A DNA stretch of 64,000 bases. Source: JAHZFN01 sp965149945. GTDB taxonomy: Bacteria; Bacillota; Dehalobacteriia; UBA4068; UBA4997. The stretch spans positions 5,304 to 69,303 of the forward strand of contig CBCTTQ010000006.1 of NCBI GenBank assembly GCA_965149945.1, given 5' to 3'. Position 1 is the stretch's first letter. Each line of letters starts with the position of its first letter. Made by a program: the position numbers and the translations under genes. This document shows, one piece after another, positions 52,934-61,398 of this stretch. Below the pieces are notes generated by a model, which saw only the letters and a list, made by a program, of their open reading frames with translations, was not told where the DNA came from and made no database searches.

Positions 52934-54026
52934 ATGAAAAAGTCAAAAATTCTTGTATTACTGATGGTATTGACCATGGCAGCTTTTGTATTTGCCGGTT
53001 GTGCGTCTGAGGAACCCGCCGCAGAGGAACCTGCTGCAGAGGAAGCCGCAACGGGAGAAACTACTACAGAAAATGCTTTGTTGGCGGAAGCGGAAGCGGA
53101 TATGCTGGAACAAATGGGTCAGTTGCCCGAAGCCGGTAATGGGGAAAAAATCGGTGCCGTTGCTTTCAGCATGACCAATGAATTCTGGGTAACCGTATCC
53201 GAAGGATATGAAGCCGCCGCGGAAGAATACGGCGTCACGGTGGATGTAGTAGCAGCGGAAAACGAAGCTGATGAGCAGAGCCAGTATGACGCTATGATGA
53301 ACCTGCTTTCTCAGGATTATGATGCTTTGGCGATTTCTGCCATGACCGGTACCAATTTGGTGCCTGCTGTTGCCGAAGCCAACAAACAAGGCTTGACGGT
53401 GGTTGCGGTCGGCACTTCTTTGGATGAAGCTGCCGCGGAAGAAGCCGGCGCTTCTGTAGCCGCTTTTGTAAACTGTGACTTCTACGGTCAGGGTTATGAT
53501 GGCGCTACTTGGATTATGGAACAGCTGGGTGATGAAGCGGAAGGCGCGGAAGTGGCTGTTATTGCCGGACAGGCCGGCGCCGCCAATGCCGAACTGCGGA
53601 AATCCGGGGCGGAAGATGCTTTCAGCGAAGCTGGCGCTAATGTGGTGTTGACGGAATATGCGGACTGGGATCGCCAGAAAGCCTATGATATGACTACTAA
53701 TTTGATTCAGGCACATCCGGAAATCAGAGGTATCATGTGCGGGAACGACGATATGGCATTGGGCTGCGTAGAAGCGTTGAAAGCCGCAGATATGCTGGAT
53801 CAGGTAAAGGTAGTTGGTACCGACTTTATTGAAAGAAGCTAAAGAATCCATCAAAAACGGGGAACTGAGCGGTACTGTTGTAATGAGTCCGTACCTCTTT
53901 GGAAAAGCCGGTTTGATTTTGGCATTGCAGGCGATCCAGGGTATTGAAATTACCGTTGACGAATTGGATACTCCCTATGGTTTTGTAACACAGGAAAATG
54001 TGGATCAGTATGAAGGTTGGAAATAA
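52934..54026 (+). CDS. Sugar-binding lipoprotein of the ABC transporter, frameshifted as sequenced
   Basis: The N terminus is a lipoprotein signal (FVFAGC, lipid cysteine 23) followed by an acidic, alanine-rich linker and a periplasmic-binding-protein type 1 domain: IGAVAFSMTNEFWVTVSEGYEAAAEEYGV, LLSQDYDALAISAMTGTNLVPAV, GIMCGNDDMALGCVEALKAA. The first frame ends at 53842 after GTDFIERS; the expected continuation EEAKESIKNGELSGTVVMSPYLFGK runs in another frame to 54026. Total length is 1,093 bases, one more than 364 codons, so one extra base near 53830-53836 explains it. It binds the substrate of the adjacent permease. GAGGAGG precedes ATG 52934. Confidence 0.85.
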
Positions 54027-54064
54027 ACCTAGTTTGTCCATCCGCGATAAAGATAATAGATTAG

Positions 54065-54096
54065 AAAAAAGACCACTCTTTAGAGTGGTCTTTTTT
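54065..54096. terminator. Terminator of the ABC-UroD-PfkB operon
   Basis: Perfect stem AAAAAAGACCACTCT/AGTGGTCTTTTTT with TTAG loop; lies between convergent genes and can serve both. Confidence 0.85.
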
Positions 54097-54119
54097 CTAT
54101 GGTCAAATTTGGGTCGCGG

Positions 54120-54302
54120 TCATTCAATTTCGATATTTTCTACACCGTGCTGTAAAATGATGTTGATTAGTTCATTTCTGGAATAATTGCTTTCATAAGC
54201 AATTCTGTCCAGCTCGTTCAGCAGATCGGCTTTGAGTCTGACTGTAATGACGCGGGCGTTGTCTTCGCCTCGTTTTTTGATTTTCAGCGGTTCGTTTTTC
54301 AT
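54120..54302 (-). CDS. Ribbon-helix-helix (CopG/Arc-type) DNA-binding protein
   Basis: 60 residues. After a basic start (KNEPLKIKKRGEDN) the RHH fold reads ARVITVRLKADLLNELDRIAYESNYSRNELINIILQHGVENIEIE: a DNA-contacting beta strand, then two helices with the SRNELI turn. ATG at 54300-54302 follows GAGAGG; ATG 54317 is possible but less well placed. It is divergent from a membrane acyltransferase gene and separated from it by an array of four TGATAT repeats, so it probably represses itself and that gene. No toxin partner is seen. Confidence 0.85.
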   Translation of the reverse strand: MKNEPLKIKKRGEDNARVITVRLKADLLNELDRIAYESNYSRNELINIILQHGVENIEIE

Positions 54303-54347
54303 GAAGATACCTCTCATTTTTAATGGCTTGTCTGATATTATTATATA

Positions 54348-54420
54348 TTGACAAATTCCATTAAAATATATTATAATGTGATATCTATAATGATATCCAA
54401 CATGATATTTATAATGATAT
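54348..54420 (+). promoter_or_regulatory. Promoter with four 12-bp-spaced operator repeats
   Basis: TTGACA (54348-54353) and TATAAT (54372-54377) at 18 bases form a near-consensus promoter facing the acyltransferase gene. Starting just after the -10 box, TGATAT occurs at 54379, 54391, 54403 and 54415, exactly 12 bases apart. RHH repressors such as CopG bind short repeats at this sort of spacing, here covering the transcription start. Confidence 0.7.
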
Positions 54421-54453
54421 TACCAGGATTGGAAGTTACTTAGGTGGTTGAAA

Positions 54454-55596
54454 ATGAAGCGTACATGTAAGGAGTCCCGAGGAGATAAATCGTTGACGTA
54501 TAATCTTATGAAGGCAATGGCAGTTCTTTCCGTTTTGCTTTTTCACGTGGTCAGCATGAATACCGATTACGGAACTTTTTCACCTGCGCGGGTTTCTCCG
54601 ATTTTAGCCAATCTTGCCGATTGTTTGCATTTGGTGAATATGCCCTTATTTATAGCGACGGCGGGCTGTGTATATGGGTTTTGTTTGGAAATGGGCAAGT
54701 ACGAGCGGGTGGGAGCTTTTTTATTGAATAAAAGCCGCCGCTTACTGCTACCGAATTTCTTTTTTGGTTGTTGTTTGGTTGCCCCGGTAATGATCTATTG
54801 TCGCCTGACGACGTTGGATTATGCGCAGTATGTACTGTCGGGGATTTTTCTGGCGTCAGATTCCCGTCATCTTTGGTATTTATTGGCGTTATTTTGGATT
54901 TTTTGTTTAGCGATTTTGCTGAAACCTCTTTGCAAAAAAAAGCATCCTTGGTATTTGTTGATTTCCGTAGGGATTTTGCTGTCGGATCTGCTGTTGCCGA
55001 CGCCGGATGTTTTGCAGTTACACAATGCGCTTCATTATCAAATTTATTTTTTTCTGGGGGTTTGGATCAATCAGTTTTATCGGGAGATTTATCGGATGCT
55101 GCGTCCATATCGCCGTTATTTTTTCTTTTTGGCGCCGTTGGCTCTTTGGACAGCGCCACAAAACGGAGGAGAGGAAACAGTTGTCTTTTTTTGGGCGATT
55201 TTGGGCGTTTTCAATTGTTTGCTTTTTTGTGATTTTTGGTCGGAGCGTTATCCGGAAGTGAGGGAAAATATACTGTATCGCGTATTGAATCGCAATGGCT
55301 TCGGTATTTATCTGTTTCATCCGTTAGTGATTTATTTGTTGGATGTGCAGTTGGTTGCCTATCCCCTTTCTCCTTATACATTGGCGCTCATGGTGTTTTG
55401 CACTTCTTTTCTCGTATCGACGGGACTGACAGAGGGTCTGCGGAAATGCCATTTGGGTATTTTGGTGGGAGAAAAGCCAAAAGGAGCTCATTCCAAAAGG
55501 TCTGGTCCTTTTTTTTCTTTTGCGAAAAGAGGCGGAATCGCGATGTCTGTCCGGTCTGCCGGAATTGACGAAAAAAACAAACCAACGGATTTTTGA
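54454..55596 (+). CDS. Membrane acyltransferase (acyltransferase 3 / OafA-like)
   Basis: 380 residues with about ten membrane helices. The N terminus LMKAMAVLSVLLFHVVSM carries the acyltransferase 3 histidine motif (LxxLxVLxFH), and the C-terminal region GFGIYLFHPLVIYLL is the usual late motif. These proteins move acyl groups onto surface carbohydrates, peptidoglycan or macrolides. ATG 54454 follows TAGGTGG. The charged tail (about 340-380, KPKGAHSKRSG) is unusual. The stop codon TGA lies inside the loop of the terminator hairpin (55576-55610). Expression is likely controlled by the divergent RHH protein. Confidence 0.85.
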   Translation: MKRTCKESRGDKSLTYNLMKAMAVLSVLLFHVVSMNTDYGTFSPARVSPILANLADCLHLVNMPLFIATAGCVYGFCLEMGKYERVGAFLLNKSRRLLLPNFFFGCCLVAPVMIYCRLTTLDYAQYVLSGIFLASDSRHLWYLLALFWIFCLAILLKPLCKKKHPWYLLISVGILLSDLLLPTPDVLQLHNALHYQIYFFLGVWINQFYREIYRMLRPYRRYFFFLAPLALWTAPQNGGEETVVFFWAILGVFNCLLFCDFWSERYPEVRENILYRVLNRNGFGIYLFHPLVIYLLDVQLVAYPLSPYTLALMVFCTSFLVSTGLTEGLRKCHLGILVGEKPKGAHSKRSGPFFSFAKRGGIAMSVRSAGIDEKNKPTDF

Positions 55597-55610
55597 TCCG
55601 TTGGTTTGTT
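55576..55610 (+). terminator. Terminator overlapping the acyltransferase stop codon
   Basis: 15-bp perfect stem AACAAACCAACGGAT and its complement around TTTTG; the TGA stop is at 55594-55596 in the loop. Confidence 0.75.
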
Positions 55611-55666
55611 ATTGAGGGCTGTCCTTCTGGTAAAGAAAAAAGTTTTTGAGAAATTGACAGAAGCTC

Positions 55667-55695
55667 TTGTATTTCTTTGAGAGATCTGCTATAAT
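55667..55695 (+). promoter_or_regulatory. Promoter of the ACT-hom-thrB-lysC genes
   Basis: TTGTAT and TATAAT (55690-55695) at 17-base spacing. No T-box or amino-acid leader was recognised. Confidence 0.45.
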
Positions 55696-55790
55696 GAGCC
55701 TGTAGTGTTCGTGAAATAAGGAATATTGTCCTTGAAAAACGGACTTGTTTGCGAATCACGGGAAAATGTGTGCGGAAGGAGGACTTATCT

Positions 55791-56240
55791 ATGGCAAAAC
55801 AACAAGAAGCCTATATTATCTATGATAGCATCTTGCCTGACGCCATGCGTAAAACCGCCCAAGCGAAAGCGCTTTTGGCAAAAGGAGAAGCCAAAAGTAT
55901 CAATGAGGCAGTCAAAATGGTAGGAATCAGCCGCAGCGTTTTTTATAAATACAAAGACGGTATTTTCCCTTTTTATCGTCAGGAAACCAATCGTGTGGTG
56001 ACATTCAGTATCAAAATGAACCACAAAGCGGGGATTTTAATGTCGGTGCTCAATGTCTTGGCAACCAGCAATTGCAACATCAACACCATTAATCAGGACA
56101 TTCCTTTGTCGGGGATGGCAGTTGCTACCATTACGGCAGAAATCTCTGATTGTACGATGACTTTGGGAGAGTTGGTTTCTTCGTTGCTGCAATTAAACGG
56201 TGTTATCAACGCGGAGATCATTGGGGATATTGCCGGGTAA
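55791..56240 (+). CDS. ACT domain-containing protein (UPF0735, PheB-like)
   Basis: 149 residues. An N-terminal helical part (YIIYDSILPDAMRKTAQAK, then INEAVKMVGISRSVFYKYKDGIFPF), which is the family signature, and a C-terminal ACT domain (VTFSIKMNHKAGILMSVLNVLATSNCNINTINQD). Such proteins usually sit next to hom, as here, and are thought to be amino-acid-sensing regulators; no activity is established. AAGGAGGAC precedes ATG 55791. Confidence 0.9.
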   Translation: MAKQQEAYIIYDSILPDAMRKTAQAKALLAKGEAKSINEAVKMVGISRSVFYKYKDGIFPFYRQETNRVVTFSIKMNHKAGILMSVLNVLATSNCNINTINQDIPLSGMAVATITAEISDCTMTLGELVSSLLQLNGVINAEIIGDIAG

Positions 56241-56347
56241 ACAGATGCGGCAAAAAAATGAAAAATAAAAAAAGTTTTTTTGATTATGATTGGTCGGTTT
56301 GCCGATATTTATCATAAAGAATTTTTAAGAAAGCAGGTGCAACAAAT

Positions 56348-57652
56348 ATGGATAAACAGGTAGCGGTTGGGATCATCGGTTTGGGAACCGTTGGCGGCGG
56401 CACGCTGAAGGTGTTGGCGCGGAACAGAGATCTCATTGCCTCACGCTCAACCGACATCCGTATCGCGAAAGTTTGCGATTTGGATTACCAACATGCAAAA
56501 ACTCTTGTGGAAGCGGAAGGATTGTCTCCGGAAATCATCACCGATGATGCCAAAGAAGTGACACAAAACAAAGATCTGGATATTGTTGTGGAATTGATTG
56601 GGGGCATTCATCCCGCCAAAGAATTCATTTTGGACGCGCTGCGGCACGGTAAAAGCGTTGTGACTGCCAATAAAGATTTGGTGGCTGCCCATGGTAAAGA
56701 GCTTTTTGATACGGCGGACGCCAATGGAGTGGATTTAATGTTTGAGCCGGCGGTGGCAGGCGCTATCCCTATTATCAAAGCGTTGAAAGATTCCATGAAA
56801 GCTAATCATATTAAAAAAGTGATCGGGATTGTCAACGGAACCACTAATTATATTTTAAGTGAAATGAGCAGAACAGGCGCGGATTTTGCGCCTTGTTTGA
56901 AACAGGCTCAGGAGTTGGGTTATGCGGAAAGCGACCCCACCAATGATATCGAAGGATATGACGCCGCCCGCAAAATGGCTATTTTAGCCTGTATCGCTTT
57001 TAACAGCAATACCACCTTTGATGATGTGTATGTGGAAGGTATTACCAAAATTTCCAAACATGACATTTCTTATGCCAAACAGTTGGGTTATACCATTAAA
57101 TTGCTGGGGATTGCCCAGGAAGATGAAGAACAGGATGAGTTGATTGAAGTGCGGGTACATCCTGTTTTAATCAAAGAAAATCATCCGTTGTCTACGGTCA
57201 AAGAAGCGTATAACGCCGTCTTTGTGGAAGGGGACGCGATCGGTACTTCCATGCTTTACGGTAAAGGCGCCGGAGAGCTTCCGACTGCCAGCGCTGTAGT
57301 GGGGGATGTTATCGCCGCGGCGGAAAATGTAATTCATAATGTGCGTGGTGTGTCGGGGATTCGTTTCTTTAATCATAAGAAGGTAAAACCTATTTCCGAG
57401 GTGCAATGCAGCTATTTCATCCGTATGATGGTGAAGGATGAACCTATGGTTTTGGCGCAAATCGCGGAAACTTTCGGTAAAAACCATGTGTCCCTCAATT
57501 CCGTTTTGCAGGAACAGATAGAAAACAGCGGAATGTCGGAAATCGTACTGATCACCCACGAAGTCAAAGAAGCGGATATGCGCAAGGCAATGGAAGCTTT
57601 TGCCGGCATGTCCTGCGTAGACAGTGTGCTCAGTACCATTCGGGTAATTTAA
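56348..57652 (+). CDS. hom: Homoserine dehydrogenase
   Basis: 434 residues: NAD(P)-binding loop GLGTVGGGTLKVL (about 11-23), the catalytic/dimerisation region NGTTNYILSEM, the ELGYAESDPTNDIEGYDAARKMAILA signature with the active-site lysine, and a C-terminal ACT domain (YFIRMMVKDEPMVLAQIAETFG) for feedback by threonine. It reduces aspartate semialdehyde to homoserine. AGCAGGTG precedes ATG 56348. thrB follows 21 bases later and lysC after that. Confidence 0.97.
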   Translation: MDKQVAVGIIGLGTVGGGTLKVLARNRDLIASRSTDIRIAKVCDLDYQHAKTLVEAEGLSPEIITDDAKEVTQNKDLDIVVELIGGIHPAKEFILDALRHGKSVVTANKDLVAAHGKELFDTADANGVDLMFEPAVAGAIPIIKALKDSMKANHIKKVIGIVNGTTNYILSEMSRTGADFAPCLKQAQELGYAESDPTNDIEGYDAARKMAILACIAFNSNTTFDDVYVEGITKISKHDISYAKQLGYTIKLLGIAQEDEEQDELIEVRVHPVLIKENHPLSTVKEAYNAVFVEGDAIGTSMLYGKGAGELPTASAVVGDVIAAAENVIHNVRGVSGIRFFNHKKVKPISEVQCSYFIRMMVKDEPMVLAQIAETFGKNHVSLNSVLQEQIENSGMSEIVLITHEVKEADMRKAMEAFAGMSCVDSVLSTIRVI

Positions 57653-57673
57653 GAAAAGAGGACTAAATAGGAT

Positions 57674-58588
57674 ATGTGCAAAAAAGTTATGGTAAAAATT
57701 CCCGCGACCACCGCAAACATCGGCGCCGGTTTTGATACATTCGGTATGGCGTTTTCTTTTTACAGCGGTGTGACCGCTGTACGCGGCGGTGATTTTGAAG
57801 GAATTAAAATTACCAATCACGGAGAAATCACCCATTCTCTGGCAGATCCGAAACGCAATCTGGTGGCTCTTTGCGCCAGAAGCCTTTGGGATAAAGTGGG
57901 GTTTGATTATAATGGTGTGGAATTGATTTTGGACAATGATATTCCCGTCTCTCGGGGATTGGGCAGCTCTGCCGCCGCCATTGTCGGTGGTTTTGTGGCT
58001 GCCAATGAGATGGCGGGCTGTCCTTTGGGTCAGAAAGAGCTGTTGGAAATGGCGGTAGATGTAGAAGGACATCCTGACAATGTGGCTCCGGCGCTTTTGG
58101 GCGGATTTGTCTCTTCCTGTCGTCGGAACGGGGAAACTATCGTTTTTAAGGCGATTCCGCCGGCAGATTTGAAAGCGGTTGTTGCCATCCCTGATTTTCA
58201 TCTTTCCACTAAGGTAGCCAGAGAAGCTATGCCTGAAGAAGTCAGTGTTCAAGACGCGGTTTATAATATCCAGTGCGCGTCTCTTTTGGTAGGCGCTATG
58301 CTTTCGGGCAATTATGAGTTGTTAAGCAAAGCAGTGGATGATCGATTGCATCAGCCCTATCGTTTTCCTTTGATTCCGGGAGCGGATGCGGTATTAGCGG
58401 CGGCAAAAGAAGCCGGCGCTTTGGCGGCGGCTTTGTCCGGCGCCGGCCCTACACTGATTGCGTTTACGAACACGGACGGCAGCGCTATTCGGGACGCTAT
58501 GGAACAAGCTTGGCATGAGGCGGAGGTGAACTGCCGAGTGTTGGTTTTAGAACAGGATAATGAAGGGGTTCAGGTGGAAAAGGTTTGA
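57674..58588 (+). CDS. thrB: Homoserine kinase (GHMP)
   Basis: 304 residues. GHMP motif 1 is KIPATTANIGAGFDTFGMAF, motif 2 DIPVSRGLGSSAAAIVGG (ATP loop) and motif 3 AAALSGAGPTLIAFT. It phosphorylates homoserine toward threonine. threonine synthase (thrC) is not in the window. AGAGGAC precedes ATG 57674. Confidence 0.97.
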   Translation: MCKKVMVKIPATTANIGAGFDTFGMAFSFYSGVTAVRGGDFEGIKITNHGEITHSLADPKRNLVALCARSLWDKVGFDYNGVELILDNDIPVSRGLGSSAAAIVGGFVAANEMAGCPLGQKELLEMAVDVEGHPDNVAPALLGGFVSSCRRNGETIVFKAIPPADLKAVVAIPDFHLSTKVAREAMPEEVSVQDAVYNIQCASLLVGAMLSGNYELLSKAVDDRLHQPYRFPLIPGADAVLAAAKEAGALAAALSGAGPTLIAFTNTDGSAIRDAMEQAWHEAEVNCRVLVLEQDNEGVQVEKV

Positions 58589-58637
58589 AAGAAGATCACA
58601 AAAATGAAATAAACAGGAAACATAGGAGGCAAATATC

Positions 58638-59876
58638 ATGGCATTAATTGTGCAAAAGTATGGCGGCAGTTCTGTTGCGACGCCCGACCGAATCAAAAAT
58701 GTGGCGCGGCGGGTGGCAAAAACCGCAGATGCCGGCAATGAAGTCGTTGTGGTTGTGTCTGCCATGGGGAACACGACGGACAATTTGATCAAACTGGCGA
58801 AAGAAATTACATCCAATCCCTCTGATCGTGAAATGGATATGCTTCTTTCCACCGGGGAACAGCAATCCATCGCTTTGTTGGCAATGGCTCTTAATGAACT
58901 GGGTTATAACGCGGTTTCTCTTACCGGCCAACAAGCAGGGGTGATGACCGACAAAGCTCATAGTAAAGCGAAAATCGTGTCCGTAGATTCCAGCCGTATG
59001 ATCAAAGAATTGGAAGCCGGAAACATTTTAATTGTTGCCGGATTTCAGGGCATCGATGAGCACGGGGAAGTTCACACCTTGGGTCGCGGCGGCTCCGATA
59101 CTTCCGCTGTTGCTTTGGCTATTGGGTTGGACGCGGATTTTTGTGAAATCTATACCGATGTGGATGGGGTGTACACAGCGGATCCGAGAATTGTAAAAAA
59201 AGCAAGAAAACTGCAGGAAATTTCTTTTGATGAAATGCTGGAAATGGCTTTTCTCGGCGCCGGCGTTTTGCAGCCCCGCAGCGTGGAAGTGGGTAAAATC
59301 TTCAATATGCCCATCTGTGTTCGTTCCAGTTTCAATGATAATGAAGGTACTATGGTTTTGGAGGAAAAAGACATGAAAAGATTGGAAAATGATGTAGTGG
59401 TAAGCGGCGTTGCTTATGACGATGATTTGTTAAAAGTAACCATTTACAATATTCCCCATGTTCCCGGTATTGCCGCTAAAGTATTTACGGCGCTGGGTGA
59501 TGCCAATGTCAATGTAGACATGATTGTGCAAAGTGGCGCCAGAGGGGGTCTGGGCGGTTTGAACGATATTTCCTTTACCACCAGTAAGGAAGATGACGGT
59601 AAAATCGAAAGCATTCTGCGACCGGTTCTGGATGAAATCGGCGGCGGTGAAGTGCTGGTACAGAAAGGTATTGCCAAGGTTTCCATCATTGGCGCCGGCA
59701 TGATCACTAACCCCGGTGTCGCCGCGAAAATGTTCCGCGTATTGTCGGACAAAGGATACAACATCCAGATGATCTCTACTTCCGAAATCAAAGTTTCCTG
59801 TATTTTGAGCCAGGATGTGGCAAAAGACGCCGTTGTGGCGCTGCACACCGCCTTTGATTTGGATGATGATGAATAA
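58638..59876 (+). CDS. lysC: Aspartate kinase
   Basis: 412 residues. The kinase domain opens KYGGSSVATPDRIKNVARRV, with GGSDTSAVALA, EIYTDVDGVYTADPRIV and FLGAGVLQPRS. Two C-terminal ACT domains (about 265-335 and 345-405; LLKVTIYNIPHVPGIAAKVF, VSIIGAGMITNPGVAAKMF, NIQMISTSEIKVSCI) indicate feedback by lysine and/or threonine. It begins the aspartate-derived amino acid pathway. AGGAGGC precedes ATG 58638. A terminator follows. Confidence 0.97.
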   Translation: MALIVQKYGGSSVATPDRIKNVARRVAKTADAGNEVVVVVSAMGNTTDNLIKLAKEITSNPSDREMDMLLSTGEQQSIALLAMALNELGYNAVSLTGQQAGVMTDKAHSKAKIVSVDSSRMIKELEAGNILIVAGFQGIDEHGEVHTLGRGGSDTSAVALAIGLDADFCEIYTDVDGVYTADPRIVKKARKLQEISFDEMLEMAFLGAGVLQPRSVEVGKIFNMPICVRSSFNDNEGTMVLEEKDMKRLENDVVVSGVAYDDDLLKVTIYNIPHVPGIAAKVFTALGDANVNVDMIVQSGARGGLGGLNDISFTTSKEDDGKIESILRPVLDEIGGGEVLVQKGIAKVSIIGAGMITNPGVAAKMFRVLSDKGYNIQMISTSEIKVSCILSQDVAKDAVVALHTAFDLDDDE

Positions 59877-59922
59877 GTCACGGCGCGAAATCCAAACCGA
59901 CCGTTTTCGATAATCTGTCGGC

Positions 59923-59955
59923 AAAGGGGAATTCTTTTCAAGAATTCCCCTTTTT
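59923..59955 (+). terminator. Terminator of hom-thrB-lysC
   Basis: AAAGGGGAATTCTT/AAGAATTCCCCTTT stem with T5. Confidence 0.85.
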
Positions 59956-60050
59956 GTTTTGTAGAACCGCGGGATTTTTTCGGTCGCGGGAAGAGGGATG
60001 AAGATTGTATGTTTGAGATCTTGAGAAGGTTGGATTTCTTCTGATTTGGC

Positions 60051-60079
60051 TTGACAGCAGTGAGAAATTATGATATAGT
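60051..60079 (+). promoter_or_regulatory. Promoter of rplU operon
   Basis: TTGACA and TATAGT (60074-60079) with 17-base spacing. Confidence 0.65.
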
Positions 60080-60087
60080 ATTAAAGG

Positions 60088-60178
60088 TTATGTGTGCATT
60101 TTGCACGCGTAAGTAAACCGCTCTTGACTGGTTTAAGTCCGCAAGGCACCTGCCGAGGCGAGTCTTTGACAATGGAGG
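60088..60178 (+). ncRNA. L21 leader (ribosomal protein autoregulatory element)
   Basis: The untranslated leader of rplU contains GTGTGCATTTTGCACGC, ACCGCTCTTGACTGGT and GTCCGCAAGGCACCTGCC elements and ends just before the ribosome binding site GGAGG. Position and sequence resemble the Firmicute L21 leader, thought to bind ribosomal protein L21 for autoregulation. A covariance-model hit would confirm. Confidence 0.6.
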
Positions 60179-60185
60179 TGTAAAG

Positions 60186-60497
60186 ATGTACGCGATTATT
60201 GAAACCGGCGGTAAACAATTTAAAGTGGAAAAAGACGACGTCGTTAATGTGGAATTACTCGATGCGGAAGTGGGCGCTACCGTTGAATTGGATCGAGTTT
60301 TGGCTGTTGGCGCTGGCGCTGATTTGAAAATCGGCAACCCCACAGTAGAAGGCGCGAAAGTTTCCGCCAAAGTTTTGGAACACGGCAAAGGCAAAAAGAT
60401 TGTTGTCTTCCATTACAAACCGAAAAAAAATATCCGGAAGAAAAACGGTCACAGACAACCGTTTACCAAATTGCAAATTGTTGATATTCAGGCCTAA
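60186..60497 (+). CDS. rplU: 50S ribosomal protein L21
   Basis: 103 residues, full length: YAIIETGGKQFKVEKDDVV at the start and HYKPKKNIRKKNGHRQPFT with LQIVDIQA at the end. It binds 23S rRNA. GGAGGTG precedes ATG 60186. The next gene is rpmA; in many Firmicutes a Prp (YsxB) protease gene lies between rplU and rpmA, but the 46-base gap here has none. Confidence 0.98.
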   Translation: MYAIIETGGKQFKVEKDDVVNVELLDAEVGATVELDRVLAVGAGADLKIGNPTVEGAKVSAKVLEHGKGKKIVVFHYKPKKNIRKKNGHRQPFTKLQIVDIQA

Positions 60498-60543
60498 CCA
60501 AGGCTGTGATGAATGATTCCACAAATAGAGGAGGTGGGAATTC

Positions 60544-60819
60544 ATGGCACATAAGAAAGCTGGCGGTAGTTCCAGAAACGGTCGAGACAGTGAAAGCAAG
60601 CGCTTGGGTCTCAAACGCCATGACGGCCAATATGTTACCGCGGGTAGCATCATCGTTCGGCAGAGAGGTACCCATTTCCATCCCGGCACCAATGTCGGTT
60701 TGGGAAAAGACGACACCTTGTTCGCGAAGGCGGATGGTTTCGTTCGGTTTGAAAGAAAAGACCGCAACCGTAAAAAAGTAAGCGTTTATGCTGAAATAAA
60801 CAGAACGGTTCAGTCTTAG
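60544..60819 (+). CDS. rpmA: 50S ribosomal protein L27
   Basis: 91 residues. It begins AHKKAGGSSRNGRDS directly, without the short cleavable N-terminal extension that many Firmicute L27 proteins have (removed by Prp). The remainder (KRLGLKRHDGQYVTAGSIIVRQRGT, HFHPGTNVGLGKDDTLFA) is standard. The N-terminal tail reaches the peptidyl-transferase centre. GAGGAGG precedes ATG 60544. A second frame over the same DNA (60506-60781) is a shadow. Confidence 0.98.
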   Translation: MAHKKAGGSSRNGRDSESKRLGLKRHDGQYVTAGSIIVRQRGTHFHPGTNVGLGKDDTLFAKADGFVRFERKDRNRKKVSVYAEINRTVQS

Positions 60820-60837
60820 TTTGTTTTTCGTTGATCG

Positions 60838-60866
60838 GAGCAGCGCCGTGGGCGCTGCTCTTTTTT
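60838..60866 (+). terminator. Terminator of rplU-rpmA
   Basis: GAGCAGCGCC/GGCGCTGCTC with a GTG loop and T6. Confidence 0.88.
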
Positions 60867-60905
60867 CAAGAAAAATGAAAACAAAAAGAAAATGGTGAAC
60901 AAAAG

Positions 60906-61109
60906 ATGAGAATCAAAATCAAGATACCTTCCTATACGGATATTATGTACAAAGACGGCTTCGGAAACCGAGGCTTGGTTTCTTCTTCCCGCCTGCAGTC
61001 TCTGTTGGAAGAGTATGAACAGAAAAAGGCTGCCGCGGCGGCGGCCGGCGCTTCCGCGGAGGAGCTGGAAAAATACGATATCGAATTGGTTGATGAGGAT
61101 GACTATTGA
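60906..61109 (+). CDS. Small acidic hypothetical protein
   Basis: 67 residues: IKIKIPSYTDIMYKDGFGNRG, SSSRLQSLLEEYEQKKAAAAAAG, then ELEKYDIELVDEDDY. A predicted helix (Leu/Glu/Lys then Ala-rich) in the middle and an acidic end. ATG 60906 is near GGTGAAC, a weak ribosome binding site. It lies between rpmA and obg, with its own terminator after it at 61116. I recognise no family; it reads like a real, soluble small protein. Confidence 0.6.
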   Translation: MRIKIKIPSYTDIMYKDGFGNRGLVSSSRLQSLLEEYEQKKAAAAAAGASAEELEKYDIELVDEDDY

Positions 61110-61115
61110 TTTTTG

Positions 61116-61151
61116 AACAGGCAGAAAGCAGTGGCGCTTTCTGCCTGTTTT
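61116..61151 (+). terminator. Terminator of the small acidic protein gene
   Basis: AACAGGCAGAAAGC/GCTTTCTGCCTGTT stem followed by T-rich sequence. Confidence 0.8.
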
Positions 61152-61398
61152 GCCTTTTCTTTTCAAAGGAACTGATTTTTATGTGTAGATAAAACCGAAA
61201 ATAAAAAAAAGAATGAGGGGAATCTGGATGTTGTCGACTAAAACGCTTTACTATACATAGGCAAAAATGGTATAATTAAAATGATATGGTAGTGGGTCTT
61301 CGGTATTTTTTCTCTTTGCTCGACAGAAAATATTTCGTGGCAGAGAAAAAAGAAGCCGCGAACTGCTCATTGAGGATTTATTGCGGGGAGAAGTGTAT

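Noticed and set aside
57167..58252. 361-codon open frame opposite hom and thrB
   Set aside because: Antisense of two well-identified genes.
60506..60781. 91-codon frame across rpmA
   Set aside because: Out-of-frame overlap with a clear L27 gene.
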